Assembly: GCF_001044235.1 (NCBI RefSeq)
Contig: NZ_JYNL01000068.1
Span: forward strand, 237,354 to 301,353
Direction: 5' to 3'
Source: Mycolicibacterium chlorophenolicum
GTDB lineage: Bacteria; Actinomycetota; Actinomycetes; Mycobacteriales; Mycobacteriaceae
Length of the DNA: 64,000 nt
In this document: positions 42,642-52,889 of the stretch, piece by piece
How the letters are laid out: each line of letters starts with the position of its first letter
Position numbering within the stretch: the first letter of the stretch is position 1
Translations under genes and position numbers: made by a program
Notes under the pieces: generated by a model
Database searches by the model: none
Told to the model about the DNA's origin: nothing
The model's input: the letters and a program-made list of their open reading frames with translations, nothing else

Positions 42642-43594
42642 TGCACGGCCTTGGCGAGCTCCGCGATCACCTCGCGGGTGCGGTACTTCGACGCCACCAG
42701 CTCGTCGCGGGTGTCGCCGATCGGCAGCAGTCGCACCGACAGATCGGTGACGCCGGCGTCGGCGAACTGCTTGAACCGCGCCAGAATGTGTTCCATGTCG
42801 CCTGCAGCGCAGAGGTCTCCGACGTTGCGCGCGTCGCCGCGGTCGAGCAGCCGCTGATAATTCGGCGACGTCTCGGCCTCGGCCAGGATGCGGTTGGCGC
42901 GCTCCTTGGCCGCGTCGATCTCGCTGGTGGCACACAGACACACCGGGATTCCGGCGACGATGCGCGGCGCGGGACGCCCCGCCTCGCTGGCGGCCTTGGT
43001 GATCTTCGGGGCGATGTGCTCGCCGATCGCCTTCTCATCGGCCATCCACAGCACGGTTCCGTCGGCACGCTCGCCGGCGATCTGCAGCATGACCGGTCCG
43101 AGCGCGGCCACGAGCACCGGAAGCGGGGTCTCGGCGGCCAGCACCGTCGGATTGTGCACGGTGAACGATGCGTTCTCGACGTCGACGTCGCCCGGTCCGG
43201 CGAGCGCGGCGTCGAGCACCTCGAGATAGTCGCGGGTGTAGGCCGCGGGCTTGTCGTAGGGCAGGCCCAGCATGTCGCGCACGATCCAGTGGTGCGACGG
43301 GCCCACCCCGAGCGCGAGCCGGCCGGAGGCCATCGCGTGCACCGAAAGAGCCTGGCGGGCCAGCGCGATCGGGTGCTGGGCCTGCAGCGGCACGACGGCG
43401 GTACCGAGTTCGATCCGCGTCGTGTGGGCGGCCATCAGCGCGACCATGGTCAGGCAGTCGAAGTCGTTGGGCACCTGCGGCATCCACGCGGTGTCCAGAC
43501 CGGCCGACTCGGCCCACTGGATGTCGGAGACCAGCTTGGCGACCTTGCGCGCCATGTCCCCGCGCTCGGCCCCGATCATGACGCCCAGTCTCAT
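42638..43594 (-). CDS. LLM class (probably F420-dependent) oxidoreductase
   Basis: A 318-residue luciferase-like protein starting MRLGVMIGAERGDM, with TAWMPQVPNDFDCLTMVALMA and a GVGPSHHWIV segment typical of mycobacterial F420-dependent LLM enzymes. It would transfer hydride to or from a ketone, alcohol or enoyl compound. It sits between the B12-binding subunit and a CoA-transferase, with four-base overlaps on both sides, so it is part of the mutase branch. Cofactor choice is inferred from subfamily appearance. Confidence 0.83.
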   Translation of the reverse strand: MRLGVMIGAERGDMARKVAKLVSDIQWAESAGLDTAWMPQVPNDFDCLTMVALMAAHTTRIELGTAVVPLQAQHPIALARQALSVHAMASGRLALGVGPSHHWIVRDMLGLPYDKPAAYTRDYLEVLDAALAGPGDVDVENASFTVHNPTVLAAETPLPVLVAALGPVMLQIAGERADGTVLWMADEKAIGEHIAPKITKAASEAGRPAPRIVAGIPVCLCATSEIDAAKERANRILAEAETSPNYQRLLDRGDARNVGDLCAAGDMEHILARFKQFADAGVTDLSVRLLPIGDTRDELVASKYRTREVIAELAKAVQ

Positions 43595-43991
43595 GACCGG
43601 TCCGCCGTCTCGGTCAGCTCGCGGACGTCACGGACCAGATCCTCGAGCGAGGTCCCCGTCGGGAACACCGCGGCCGCTCCCGCGTCGAGCAGCTTCTGGA
43701 CGTCGGCCTGCGGGATGGTGCCGCCGACGACGACGGCGATGTCGCCGGCGTCGGCCGCCCGCAGCGCATCGACAGTGCGCTGGGTCAGCGCGACGTGCGC
43801 ACCGGAGAGTATCGAAAGACCCACCAGCGCAACATCTTCCTGCAGAGCGATCGACACGATGTCCTCGATCCGCTGGCGGATGCCGGTGTAGATGACTTCG
43901 AAGCCCGCGTCACGCAGCGTGCGTGCGACGATCTTCGCGCCGCGGTCGTGGCCGTCCAGGCCGGGCTTGGCGACGAGTACCCGGGTGGTCA

Positions 43992-43992
<1 letters not shown>
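43591..43992 (-). CDS. B12-binding small subunit of an acyl-CoA mutase
   Basis: A 133-residue cobalamin-binding domain. DGHDRG (Asp13, His15, Gly18) is the base-off/His-on motif in which histidine coordinates cobalt. SILSGAH and VVVGGTIP are the other B12 contacts. In methylmalonyl-CoA mutase this domain is fused to the catalytic barrel; here it is separate, as in isobutyryl- and 2-hydroxyisobutyryl-CoA mutases. GTG 43992 overlaps the large-subunit stop by one base. The two proteins must form one enzyme. Confidence 0.9.
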
Positions 43993-45569
<1,577 letters not shown>

Positions 45570-45595
45570 CAGTGGATAACGTACTTGCAAAAAAT

Positions 45596-45610
45596 GAGAA
45601 TGCCAATACC
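45596..45610. promoter_or_regulatory. degenerate GAGAAT motif before the mutase operon
   Basis: GAGAAT-GCC-AATACC keeps one perfect half-site and 3 of 6 positions in the other. It sits 27 bases upstream of the mutase start. The left flank AAAAAATGAGAAT matches the flank of the perfect copy at 2168. Confidence 0.45.
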
Positions 45611-45704
45611 GTCTGAGGCAAAGATGCACGCAGCGACGGGTGTCGGCGGCCGTAGCGCAACTCCGAAGCCCCGGTACACAGCGATTACGTGATTCGCATA
45701 AAAT

Positions 45705-45719
45705 GAGAACGTCACTATC
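45705..45719. promoter_or_regulatory. degenerate GAGAAT motif before the SDR-ligase operon
   Basis: GAGAAC-GTC-ACTATC matches 9 of 12 arm positions and carries the same AAAAT flank. It lies 22 bases before the SDR start at 45741. Together with 45596 it places one site in front of each divergent operon. Confidence 0.45.
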
Positions 45720-45740
45720 CGGTGCCCACAAGGAGGCGCG

Positions 45741-46595
45741 ATGTCCGACGTACCCACCGAGTCGCCGTTCACCGACCGCACCATGGTGGTGTCGGGCGGC
45801 AGTCGCGGGATCGGCCTGGCCATCGCCCTGGCCGCGGCACGGCGCGGCGCCAACGTGGTGCTGCTGGCCAAGACCGCCGAGCCGCACCCCCGCCTGCCGG
45901 GCACCGTGCACACCGCGGTCGCCGAGGTCGAGGCCGCCGGCGGTAAGGCGGTGGCGGTGGTCGGCGACGTGCGCAACGAGGACGACGTGGCGCGCGCGGT
46001 GGACACCGCCGTCGCGCACTTCGGCGGCATCGACATCGTCGTGAACAACGCGAGCGCCATCGCCACCGAACCGACCGAGGCACTCTCGGTTAAGAAGTTC
46101 GACCTGATGATGGACATCAACGTGCGCGGCACCTTCCTGCTCACCAAGGCAGCGCTGCCGCACCTGCGGACGTCGGCCAACCCTCATGTGCTCACGCTGG
46201 CGCCACCGCTGAACACGAATCCGCACTGGCTGGGTGCGCACCCGTCCTACACGCTGTCCAAATACGGCATGACGCTGCTGTCGCTGGGGTGGGCCGAGGA
46301 GTTCCGCGGCGAACGCGACGGGGCGGTCATCGGCTTCAGTTGCCTGTGGCCGCAGACCTACATCGCGACCTCCGCGGTGGCGAACCTCCCCGGCGGCGAC
46401 GACCTCGTCGACGCCTCCCGCAGCCCGGACATCATGGGCGACGCCGCGGTGGCGATCCTGGCCAGGCCCGCCCACGAGGTGAACGGCCGGACCTTCATCG
46501 ACGCCGATGTGCTGACCGCCGCCGGCGTCACCGATCTGTCGACGTACGGCGGCGGGGACGACCCGCTGTGGGATATCTTCCTGGACAAGTCATGA
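45741..46595 (+). CDS. SDR family oxidoreductase (HSDL2-like)
   Basis: A 284-residue SDR with VVSGGSRGIGLAIA, VVNNASA and a YTLSKYGM active site. The longer N-terminal part containing LLAKTAEPHPRLPGTVHTA is characteristic of the HSDL2-like group, which is peroxisomal in animals and acts in fatty-acyl metabolism. ATG 45741 follows AAGGAGG. It heads an operon with an acyl-CoA ligase and a small unknown protein, each joined by four-base overlaps. Confidence 0.87.
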   Translation: MSDVPTESPFTDRTMVVSGGSRGIGLAIALAAARRGANVVLLAKTAEPHPRLPGTVHTAVAEVEAAGGKAVAVVGDVRNEDDVARAVDTAVAHFGGIDIVVNNASAIATEPTEALSVKKFDLMMDINVRGTFLLTKAALPHLRTSANPHVLTLAPPLNTNPHWLGAHPSYTLSKYGMTLLSLGWAEEFRGERDGAVIGFSCLWPQTYIATSAVANLPGGDDLVDASRSPDIMGDAAVAILARPAHEVNGRTFIDADVLTAAGVTDLSTYGGGDDPLWDIFLDKS

Positions 46596-48100
46596 GTATC
46601 TCCCTGCTGCTGGAAATGGCTGCGTCGGCCGATCCGGATCGGACGGCGGTGGTCGACGACGACACCCGGCTCACCACCGGTGAGTTGAGCGCGCTCGCCG
46701 ATGGCGGCGCGCAGGTGATCGCCTCCTCGGGCGCCCGGCACGTCGCATACGTCGGCACGGGCGGCGCGATGCTTCCCCTCCTGTTGTTCGCCTCGGCCCG
46801 CGCGGCGATACCGGTCACGCCGCTGAACTACCGGCTCTCCCCCGACGGCCTGCGCGCCCTTCTCGATCGCCTGCCCGACCCGCTCGTCGTCGTCGACGAC
46901 GAGTACCGGGCGGCCGTCGGTGACGGGTACCGGGTACTGGGATCCGCCGAATTCCGCGCCGCGGCAGACGAAACGGAGCCCGGCCCGGACATTCCGGTGT
47001 TCGCCGATCCCGACGCCGTCGCGGTCGTGCTGTTCACCTCGGGCACCACCTCCACACCGAAGGCCGTCGAGCTCACTCACAACAACCTGACCAGTTACAT
47101 CACCGGCACCGTCGAATTCGCCTCCGCGGAGCCGGGAGACGCCGCGCTGATCTGCGTGCCTCCGTACCACATCGCGGGGGTCGGCGCGGCGCTGTCGAAC
47201 CTGTACGCGGGCCGGAAGATGGTGTACCTCAGGCACTTCGACGCCGAGCAGTGGGTGCGGCTGGTGATCGAGGAGGCCGTGACGTCGGCCACCGTCGTGC
47301 CGACGATGCTCGACCGCATCGTCTCGGTCCTGGAGGCACGAGCCGTCTCGCTGCCCACGCTGCGCACGCTGGCCTACGGCGGCTCGAAGGTGCCGTTGCC
47401 GCTGGTGCGCAAGGCGCTCGACCTGCTGCCCACGGTCGGCTTCGTCAACGCCTACGGTCTGACCGAGACCAGCTCCACCATCGCCGTGCTCACCCCGGAC
47501 GATCACCGCGCCGCACTCGCCGCCGGCGACGAGGCGGCCATCCGCCGGCTCGGCTCGGTGGGCCGGCCGGTGCCCGGCATCGACGTGGAGGTCCGCGCCG
47601 ACGACGGACGGGTGCTCGGCCCCGGCGAACCCGGAGAACTGTTCGTCCGCGGCGAGCAGGTGTCGGGCAGGTACACCGACATCGGATCCGTCCTCGACGA
47701 GAACGGCTGGTTCCCCACGAAGGATGCCGCGTACCTCGACGGTGAGGGATACCTGTTCATCGGCGGCCGCTCCGACGACACCATCATCCGCGGCGGTGAG
47801 AACATCGCGCCCGCCGAGATCGAGGACGTGCTCGTCGAGCATCCGCACGTTCGCGACTGTGCCGTGGTCGGCGCCGACGATCCCGAATGGGGTCAGATCA
47901 TCGTCGCCGTCGTCGTCGCCCATCAGGGCACCGAGCCCGACATCGAGGATCTGCGCGCCCATGTCCGCGCGCAGCTGCGCGGATCCCGCACTCCCGACCG
48001 GGTGGTGTTCCGAAACGAACTCCCCACCAACGCGACCGGCAAGGTGCTGCGCCGTGAACTCGTCAACGAACTCAACGCCACGTCGAAGGAGCCCGCATGA
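46592..48100 (+). CDS. AMP-binding acyl-CoA ligase
   Basis: A 502-residue adenylate-forming ligase with P-loop LFTSGTTSTPKAVELTHNN, AYGLTETSS, GRSDDTIIRGGENIAPAEIE and catalytic-lysine end LPTNATGKVLRR. It makes a CoA ester from a carboxylic acid using ATP. ATG 46592 overlaps the SDR stop, and its own stop overlaps the following small gene, giving a tightly coupled trio. It is the second ligase in the window, so two different acids are probably activated. Confidence 0.88.
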   Translation: MSISLLLEMAASADPDRTAVVDDDTRLTTGELSALADGGAQVIASSGARHVAYVGTGGAMLPLLLFASARAAIPVTPLNYRLSPDGLRALLDRLPDPLVVVDDEYRAAVGDGYRVLGSAEFRAAADETEPGPDIPVFADPDAVAVVLFTSGTTSTPKAVELTHNNLTSYITGTVEFASAEPGDAALICVPPYHIAGVGAALSNLYAGRKMVYLRHFDAEQWVRLVIEEAVTSATVVPTMLDRIVSVLEARAVSLPTLRTLAYGGSKVPLPLVRKALDLLPTVGFVNAYGLTETSSTIAVLTPDDHRAALAAGDEAAIRRLGSVGRPVPGIDVEVRADDGRVLGPGEPGELFVRGEQVSGRYTDIGSVLDENGWFPTKDAAYLDGEGYLFIGGRSDDTIIRGGENIAPAEIEDVLVEHPHVRDCAVVGADDPEWGQIIVAVVVAHQGTEPDIEDLRAHVRAQLRGSRTPDRVVFRNELPTNATGKVLRRELVNELNATSKEPA

Positions 48101-48399
48101 TCAAGAACGGCACCCGCCTGCAGAGCCAGGTCTGTGACACCCAGGTGATCGTGGTGCGCAGCGCCGACAGCCTCGACGATCTGCGGGCCGGCGGCGCACC
48201 GATGGTGCCGGTCGGCGACAGCGTCGACGGCGGCCTGTCGCTCGACGAGGCGCTCGCCGACGGCAACCAGATGGGCAAGCGCTACGTCGACGACGGCGGC
48301 GCCGAGGTGCTCGTGACGAAGGCCGGCAAGGGGACGCTGTCGATCGGATCCACTGCCCTGACCCTCAAGGAAGCCAAGCCGCTGCCCGCCAGCGACTGA
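48097..48399 (+). CDS. small protein of unknown function coupled to the acyl-CoA ligase
   Basis: A 100-residue soluble protein (MIKNGTRLQSQVCDTQVIVV...). No signal peptide, membrane segment or recognised motif; one cysteine (Cys13), and a C-terminal half rich in Gly and beta-prone segments (GAEVLVTKAGKGTLSIGS). ATG 48097 overlaps the ligase stop, so it is made with the ligase in equal dosage. It may be an accessory or binding subunit. I do not recognise the family. Confidence 0.75.
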   Translation: MIKNGTRLQSQVCDTQVIVVRSADSLDDLRAGGAPMVPVGDSVDGGLSLDEALADGNQMGKRYVDDGGAEVLVTKAGKGTLSIGSTALTLKEAKPLPASD

Positions 48400-48413
48400 T
48401 AGCTTCTCCCCGT

Positions 48414-49871
48414 GTGAGGCCACGGCGGCTGCTGACCCGGTACGCGGTGGGTCTGACCACGGCCTACCTGCTCACGGTCGTGGAGGTCGCGGCCATCGTC
48501 GGCGCGCTGGGCGGCGGTGGCGTGGTCACGCTCGGCAACATCGTCACCCTGGTGGTGGTCGTGACCGTCGGTACGGCCACCGTCGGGCTCGGCGCGGTCG
48601 CCATCCTGCGGCCGTCGCTGCGGTGGCTGTCGGCGGGACGGCGGCCCACCCCTGCCGAGATCGCCACCACCGCCAAGATCATCCGTCGGCAGGCGGGGAT
48701 CATGTTGGCTCCATGGCTGTTGACCGCGGCGGTGCTGGTGCCGCTCAACCGCGATGCCGAGGCGTCGGTGTTCGTCGTGATCACCACGACGCTGCTCTTC
48801 GGCGCGATCGCCGCGGTGTGCACCGGCTTCCTGTTCACCCTTCGCACGTTGCGGCCGCTGATGGCCCGCGTGCCACCGGGCGAACGACCTGCCGCACCGG
48901 GCGTGCGGGCGCGGCTGATCCTGATGTGGACGTTGTGTACGGCGCTGCCGGGCACAGCGATCGCTGTCCTGCTGATCCTGCGGTACCGCAACTGGCTGTT
49001 GACCGAGGACAGTCCGATCGAACTGGCACTGCTGGTGCTGGCTCTGGTGGCCGTCGTCCTGGGATTGCGCGCGATGCTCGTGGTGTCGATGTCGATCTCG
49101 GATCCGATCGGCCAGGTGGTGGCGGCGATGGCCGACGTGGAGCGGGGCGACATCGACGGCAGCGTCGAGGTCTACGAGTGGTCCGAGATCGGCCGTCTGC
49201 AAATCGGATTCAATCGCATGGTGGCGGGTCTTCGGGAACGTGACCGGCTGCACGACCTGTTCGGACGGCACGTCGGCGAGGAGGTGGCCCGTCGCGCGCT
49301 GGAACAGGGCGAGTCGCCCGAGGGCGACGAACGGGAGGTGGCGGTGCTGTTCGTCGACCTCACCGACTCGACCCGGTTGGCCGTCGAGCGGGAACCACAC
49401 GAGGTGGCCCGGATCCTCAACGACTTCTTTCGCATCGTCGTCGCCGAGGTCGACGCGCGGCACGGATTGATCAACAAATTCCAGGGCGACGCCGCGCTCG
49501 CGGTGTTCGGTGCGCCGCTGCGCATCGCCGACCCCGCGTCGGCCGCACTGGCTGTCGCACGCACCCTCGCGGACGAATTGACCAGTCTCAGTCTCGATTT
49601 CGGCATCGGCGTGTCGGCCGGCCCGGTGTTCGCGGGCAACATCGGGGCGGAGAACCGCTACGAGTACACCGTGATCGGCGACCCCGTCAACGAGGCGGCA
49701 CGGCTCGCCGACTGCGCCAAAGAGCACCCCGGTCGAGTGTTGAGTTCCGGCGCGGCCGTCGATCGGGCCGGCGCGGAGGAACAGGCCCACTGGTCACCCC
49801 GTGGCGAGACCACCCTGCGGGGACGCTCCGATGTCACCGACCTCTACACACCCGGTTCACCTGCGCGTTAG
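48414..49871 (+). CDS. membrane-bound class III adenylyl cyclase with HAMP domain
   Basis: A 485-residue protein. About six hydrophobic segments occupy residues 1-235, then comes a HAMP linker (SDPIGQVVAAMADVERGDID). A C-terminal cyclase domain has metal aspartates Asp315 (FVDLTDST) and Asp359, purine-contact Lys355 (NKFQGDA) and YTVIGDPVNEAARLAD. This arrangement matches the Rv1318c-Rv1320c/Rv3645 group. It makes cAMP in response to a membrane signal. GTG 48414 is used; the gene is separate from the ligase operon by 14 bases and may still be co-transcribed. Confidence 0.9.
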   Translation: MRPRRLLTRYAVGLTTAYLLTVVEVAAIVGALGGGGVVTLGNIVTLVVVVTVGTATVGLGAVAILRPSLRWLSAGRRPTPAEIATTAKIIRRQAGIMLAPWLLTAAVLVPLNRDAEASVFVVITTTLLFGAIAAVCTGFLFTLRTLRPLMARVPPGERPAAPGVRARLILMWTLCTALPGTAIAVLLILRYRNWLLTEDSPIELALLVLALVAVVLGLRAMLVVSMSISDPIGQVVAAMADVERGDIDGSVEVYEWSEIGRLQIGFNRMVAGLRERDRLHDLFGRHVGEEVARRALEQGESPEGDEREVAVLFVDLTDSTRLAVEREPHEVARILNDFFRIVVAEVDARHGLINKFQGDAALAVFGAPLRIADPASAALAVARTLADELTSLSLDFGIGVSAGPVFAGNIGAENRYEYTVIGDPVNEAARLADCAKEHPGRVLSSGAAVDRAGAEEQAHWSPRGETTLRGRSDVTDLYTPGSPAR

Positions 49872-49900
49872 TTCCGCGCGCGAATGGGGAATGCTCGCGT

Positions 49901-50734
49901 ATGCGAACCGCGGCAGCCCGGGATGTGACCGCTGCGGAACGGGCGCGCGCCGACATCCGGGCCGGACGGCACACCGGGCCCACCAGCGGACTGGCGCCGG
50001 GGTTCGCACAGACCAACCTGGTGATCCTGCCCGAGGCGTACGCGCTGGACTTCCTGCGATTCTGCGTCCGCAATCCGGGACCGTGCCCCCTGCTCGACGT
50101 GACCGCGACCGGCAGCCCCTGCCCGCAGATGCTGGCCCCCACCGCCGATCTGCGCAGCGACCTCCCGCGCTACCGCGTGTTCGCCGACGGGCAGTGCATC
50201 GACGAACCGACCGACGTGCACCGCCACTGGCGTGCCGACCTGGTCGCCTTCCTGCTGGGGTGTTCCTTCACCTTCGAGTGGGCGCTTGCCGAGGCCGGTA
50301 TCCCTCTCGCCCATCAGCGTCAGCGCACCAACGTTCCGATGTACGTGACCGACCGCCCCTGTGTGCCCGCCGGACCGTTTCGCGGACCGATGGTGGTCTC
50401 GATGCGTCCGATGCCACCCACCGATCTGGCCCGCGCCGCGGACGTGACGGCGCGCTTCCCCGCCATGCACGGCGCCCCCGTGCACGCGGGCGACCCGGCC
50501 GCGCTGGGAATCGGCGACCTCGCCCGCCCCGATTTCGGCGATCCGGTGGCGATCGCCGACGGCGAGATCCCGGTGTTCTGGGCGTGCGGGGTGACACCGC
50601 AGACCGCGGTCCAGAGCGCCGCGCCGCCGATCGCGATCGTCCATGCGCCCGGACACATGTTCATCACCGACCTCCCCCACGAGCACTACGACAGTGCGGC
50701 CCTTGCATCCCGACTGCCCGGAGGATTGTCATGA
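49901..50734 (+). CDS. DUF1445 / D-glutamate cyclase-like putative hydro-lyase
   Basis: A 277-residue protein of the DUF1445 family. Recognisable parts are the N-terminal GFAQTNLVILP, RYRVFADGQCIDEPTDV, FLLGCSFTFEWAL and a C-terminal ITDLPHEHY-type tail. Bacterial members are called putative hydro-lyases; the animal homologue is D-glutamate cyclase. The reaction here is likely hydration, dehydration or lactam formation on a small acid. Its stop overlaps the start of an MFS transporter, suggesting it handles the imported compound. Confidence 0.82.
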   Translation: MRTAAARDVTAAERARADIRAGRHTGPTSGLAPGFAQTNLVILPEAYALDFLRFCVRNPGPCPLLDVTATGSPCPQMLAPTADLRSDLPRYRVFADGQCIDEPTDVHRHWRADLVAFLLGCSFTFEWALAEAGIPLAHQRQRTNVPMYVTDRPCVPAGPFRGPMVVSMRPMPPTDLARAADVTARFPAMHGAPVHAGDPAALGIGDLARPDFGDPVAIADGEIPVFWACGVTPQTAVQSAAPPIAIVHAPGHMFITDLPHEHYDSAALASRLPGGLS

Positions 50735-52062
50735 CCGTCGATCGTGAGCACTCGCGCCGCACCCACGCCGCATCAGGCACCGTTGCCAAGGCGGTGCGCG
50801 GCGCGGCGATCGGCAACACCGTCGAATGGTTCGACTTCGCGATCTATGGGTTCCTCGCGACCTACATCGCCGAGAAGTTCTTCCCCCCGGGTGACGAGAC
50901 CGCGGCGCTGCTGAACACCTTCGCGATCTTCGCCGCCGCGTTCTTCATGCGGCCACTGGGCGGCTTCTTCTTCGGTCCGCTGGGCGACCGGATCGGCCGG
51001 CAGAAGGTGCTGGCGCTGGTGATCCTGATGATGTCGGCATCCACCCTCGCCATCGGGCTGGTCCCCAGCTATCAGAGTATCGGCGTGTTCGCGCCGATCC
51101 TGCTGCTGCTCCTACGCTGCCTGCAGGGGTTCTCCGCCGGTGGCGAATACGGCAGCGGCGCGTGCTATCTCGCCGAGTTCGCCTCCGACCGGCACCGCGG
51201 ATTCGTGGTCTCGTTCCTGGTCTGGTCGGTGGTGGTGGGTTTCCTGCTCGGTTCGGTGACCGTGACCGCGCTGGAGGCCGTGCTGTCCGAGTCCGCCATG
51301 GACGCCTACGGCTGGCGGATACCGTTCCTGATAGCCGGCGTGCTCGGTGCCGTCGGTCTCTACATCCGGACGCGCCTGGGTGACACCCCTGAGTTCGTGG
51401 AACTGCGCGACTCGGGGGAGGTGTCGGCGTCCCCGCTCAAGGAGGCGATCACCACCGCGTGGCGGCCCATCCTGCAGATCATCGGGCTGGTGATCATCCA
51501 CAATGTCGGCTTCTACGTCGTGTTCACCTTCCTGCCAAGCTATTTCACCAAGACGCTGGAGTTCAGCAAGACCGATTCCTTCGTGTCCATCACCGTCGCC
51601 AGCGTCGTCGCGATCGCGTTGATCCCCCCGCTGGGCGCGCTGTCCGACCGGATCGGGCGTAAACCGCTGCTGATCGCCGGATCGGTGCTGTTCGCGATCT
51701 TCACCTATCCGTTGTTCCTTCTGCTCAACAGTGGCTCGCTGGCCGCCGCGATCGCCGCGCATGCGGGCCTGGCCGCGATCGAGTCGGTGTTCGCGTCGAC
51801 GGCGCTGGCGGCGGGCGCCGAGTTGTTCGCCACCCGCGTGCGGTCCAGTGGGTATTCGATCGGCTACAACATCTCGGTGGCCCTGTTCGGCGGCACCGCC
51901 CCGTATGTGGCCACCTGGCTGGTGGCGCGGACCGGCAACCAGATCGCCCCGGCGTATTACGTGATCGGTGCCGCCCTCGTCACGCTGCTGACCGTGCTGA
52001 CGATGCGCGAGACGGCGCGCCGTCCGCTGCGCAAGCTGGTCACCCAGGGCGAAAGATCATGA
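50731..52062 (+). CDS. MFS transporter, metabolite:H+ symporter (MHS) family
   Basis: A 443-residue membrane protein with about 12 hydrophobic helices. The MHS signature GNTVEWFDFAIYGFLATYIA comes near residue 28. A first-loop GDRIGRQKVL and a second SDRIGRKPLL in the other half are the duplicated MFS motifs. Relatives import organic acids, betaine or shikimate with protons. ATG 50731 overlaps the DUF1445 stop. It is a candidate uptake system for an acidic substrate of this region. Confidence 0.88.
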   Translation: MTVDREHSRRTHAASGTVAKAVRGAAIGNTVEWFDFAIYGFLATYIAEKFFPPGDETAALLNTFAIFAAAFFMRPLGGFFFGPLGDRIGRQKVLALVILMMSASTLAIGLVPSYQSIGVFAPILLLLLRCLQGFSAGGEYGSGACYLAEFASDRHRGFVVSFLVWSVVVGFLLGSVTVTALEAVLSESAMDAYGWRIPFLIAGVLGAVGLYIRTRLGDTPEFVELRDSGEVSASPLKEAITTAWRPILQIIGLVIIHNVGFYVVFTFLPSYFTKTLEFSKTDSFVSITVASVVAIALIPPLGALSDRIGRKPLLIAGSVLFAIFTYPLFLLLNSGSLAAAIAAHAGLAAIESVFASTALAAGAELFATRVRSSGYSIGYNISVALFGGTAPYVATWLVARTGNQIAPAYYVIGAALVTLLTVLTMRETARRPLRKLVTQGERS

Positions 52063-52470
52063 GGCGCCGACCGTTTCCACCAGCACGGTGGTGAATCGGC
52101 GACGGGCGAGCCGCCAGCCCCGGTCGGTGCGTACGAACTCGTCGTCGTAGACACCTGCCGCGTGCACGCCGGAGTCGTTGTCGGCGGCCATGATCAGCGC
52201 GTCGACATAGGCCCGCGCCCGGGCGGTGTCCCCGTCGACGGTCACCACCGGGTTGGTGATCCGGTGCATCGTGTGGCCGGCCGGCGCATGCGCGGCGACC
52301 ATGAACTCGGTCACCGCGTCGACGCCGTGCCAGACACCGATCTCGCCGTAGTCCAGCCGGCAGTCCTCGGTGAACACCGTGCGGAACAACGGCCAGTCGC
52401 GGGTGTCGATCCCGGTCGCATAGCGGATCAGGACGTCGGTGATCTGCTGCCGGTCGTCGACGTCGCTCAT
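52057..52470 (-). CDS. SnoaL-like/NTF2-fold protein
   Basis: A 137-residue NTF2-like protein (ITDVLIRYATGIDTRDWPLF, then FTEDCRLDYGE) of the SnoaL_4 type. These cone-shaped proteins include small dehydratases and isomerases such as ketosteroid isomerase, and ring-hydroxylating-dioxygenase beta subunits. Asp and His residues line the predicted pocket but no definite catalytic set can be assigned. It is the last gene of the dehydrogenase/thiolase/DUF35 operon, with four-base overlap upstream, and its end overlaps the convergent MFS gene by six bases. Confidence 0.83.
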   Translation of the reverse strand: MSDVDDRQQITDVLIRYATGIDTRDWPLFRTVFTEDCRLDYGEIGVWHGVDAVTEFMVAAHAPAGHTMHRITNPVVTVDGDTARARAYVDALIMAADNDSGVHAAGVYDDEFVRTDRGWRLARRRFTTVLVETVGAS

Positions 52471-52889
52471 GCGACAGGCTCGTAGCGCAGCAGCGTGACG
52501 CCGTGATCGGGATAGTCGCAGAACACCGGTCGCACCCGCATCCCGATCACGATGTCGGCCGGCTCGACGTTGACCAGCTCCGTCGAGAACCGTGGTCCCT
52601 CATCCCATTCCACGATCGCAAGGAGTTGCGGCACCGCATCGGCGAAGTGCGGGCCGACCGGCCTGCGCGCGACGGTGTAGGTGTACAGCGTGCCCATCCC
52701 GGAGATCTCCCGCCACACCAGGTCGTCGGCGAGGGTGCGCGGGGCGCGCACCCGCGGATAGAAGACGTAGGACTGCGACGAGGGTGAGTACTGGATGACG
52801 ACCCGGTGCTCGGCCAAGCCATCCCAGAACGGTGCCGTGGTGGGTGTCTTGACCGGCATCGGGCGCGCGAAGGTGTGGTCCACGGTCAA
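52467..52889 (-). CDS. DUF35 OB-fold protein, partner of thiolase-like enzyme
   Basis: A 140-residue acyl-CoA-binding OB-fold protein of the DUF35 type. The N-terminal zinc ribbon normally has two CxxC pairs; here the region reads QYSPSSQSYVFYPR (residues 33-46) without cysteines, so zinc is lost. The OB part (GTLYTYTVARRPVG, then VEWDEGPR) is normal. DUF35 proteins pair with thiolase-like proteins; in sterol side-chain breakdown this makes a retro-aldolase (Ltp2 with ChsH2). The thiolase-like gene overlaps it by four bases. Confidence 0.85.
   Translation of the reverse strand: MTVDHTFARPMPVKTPTTAPFWDGLAEHRVVIQYSPSSQSYVFYPRVRAPRTLADDLVWREISGMGTLYTYTVARRPVGPHFADAVPQLLAIVEWDEGPRFSTELVNVEPADIVIGMRVRPVFCDYPDHGVTLLRYEPVA

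Noticed and set aside
45570..45740. Cobalamin riboswitch in front of the B12-dependent mutase
   Set aside because: The 171-base gap shows no B12-box-like sequence or the expected multi-stem structure, and is explained better by the two operator-like sites.
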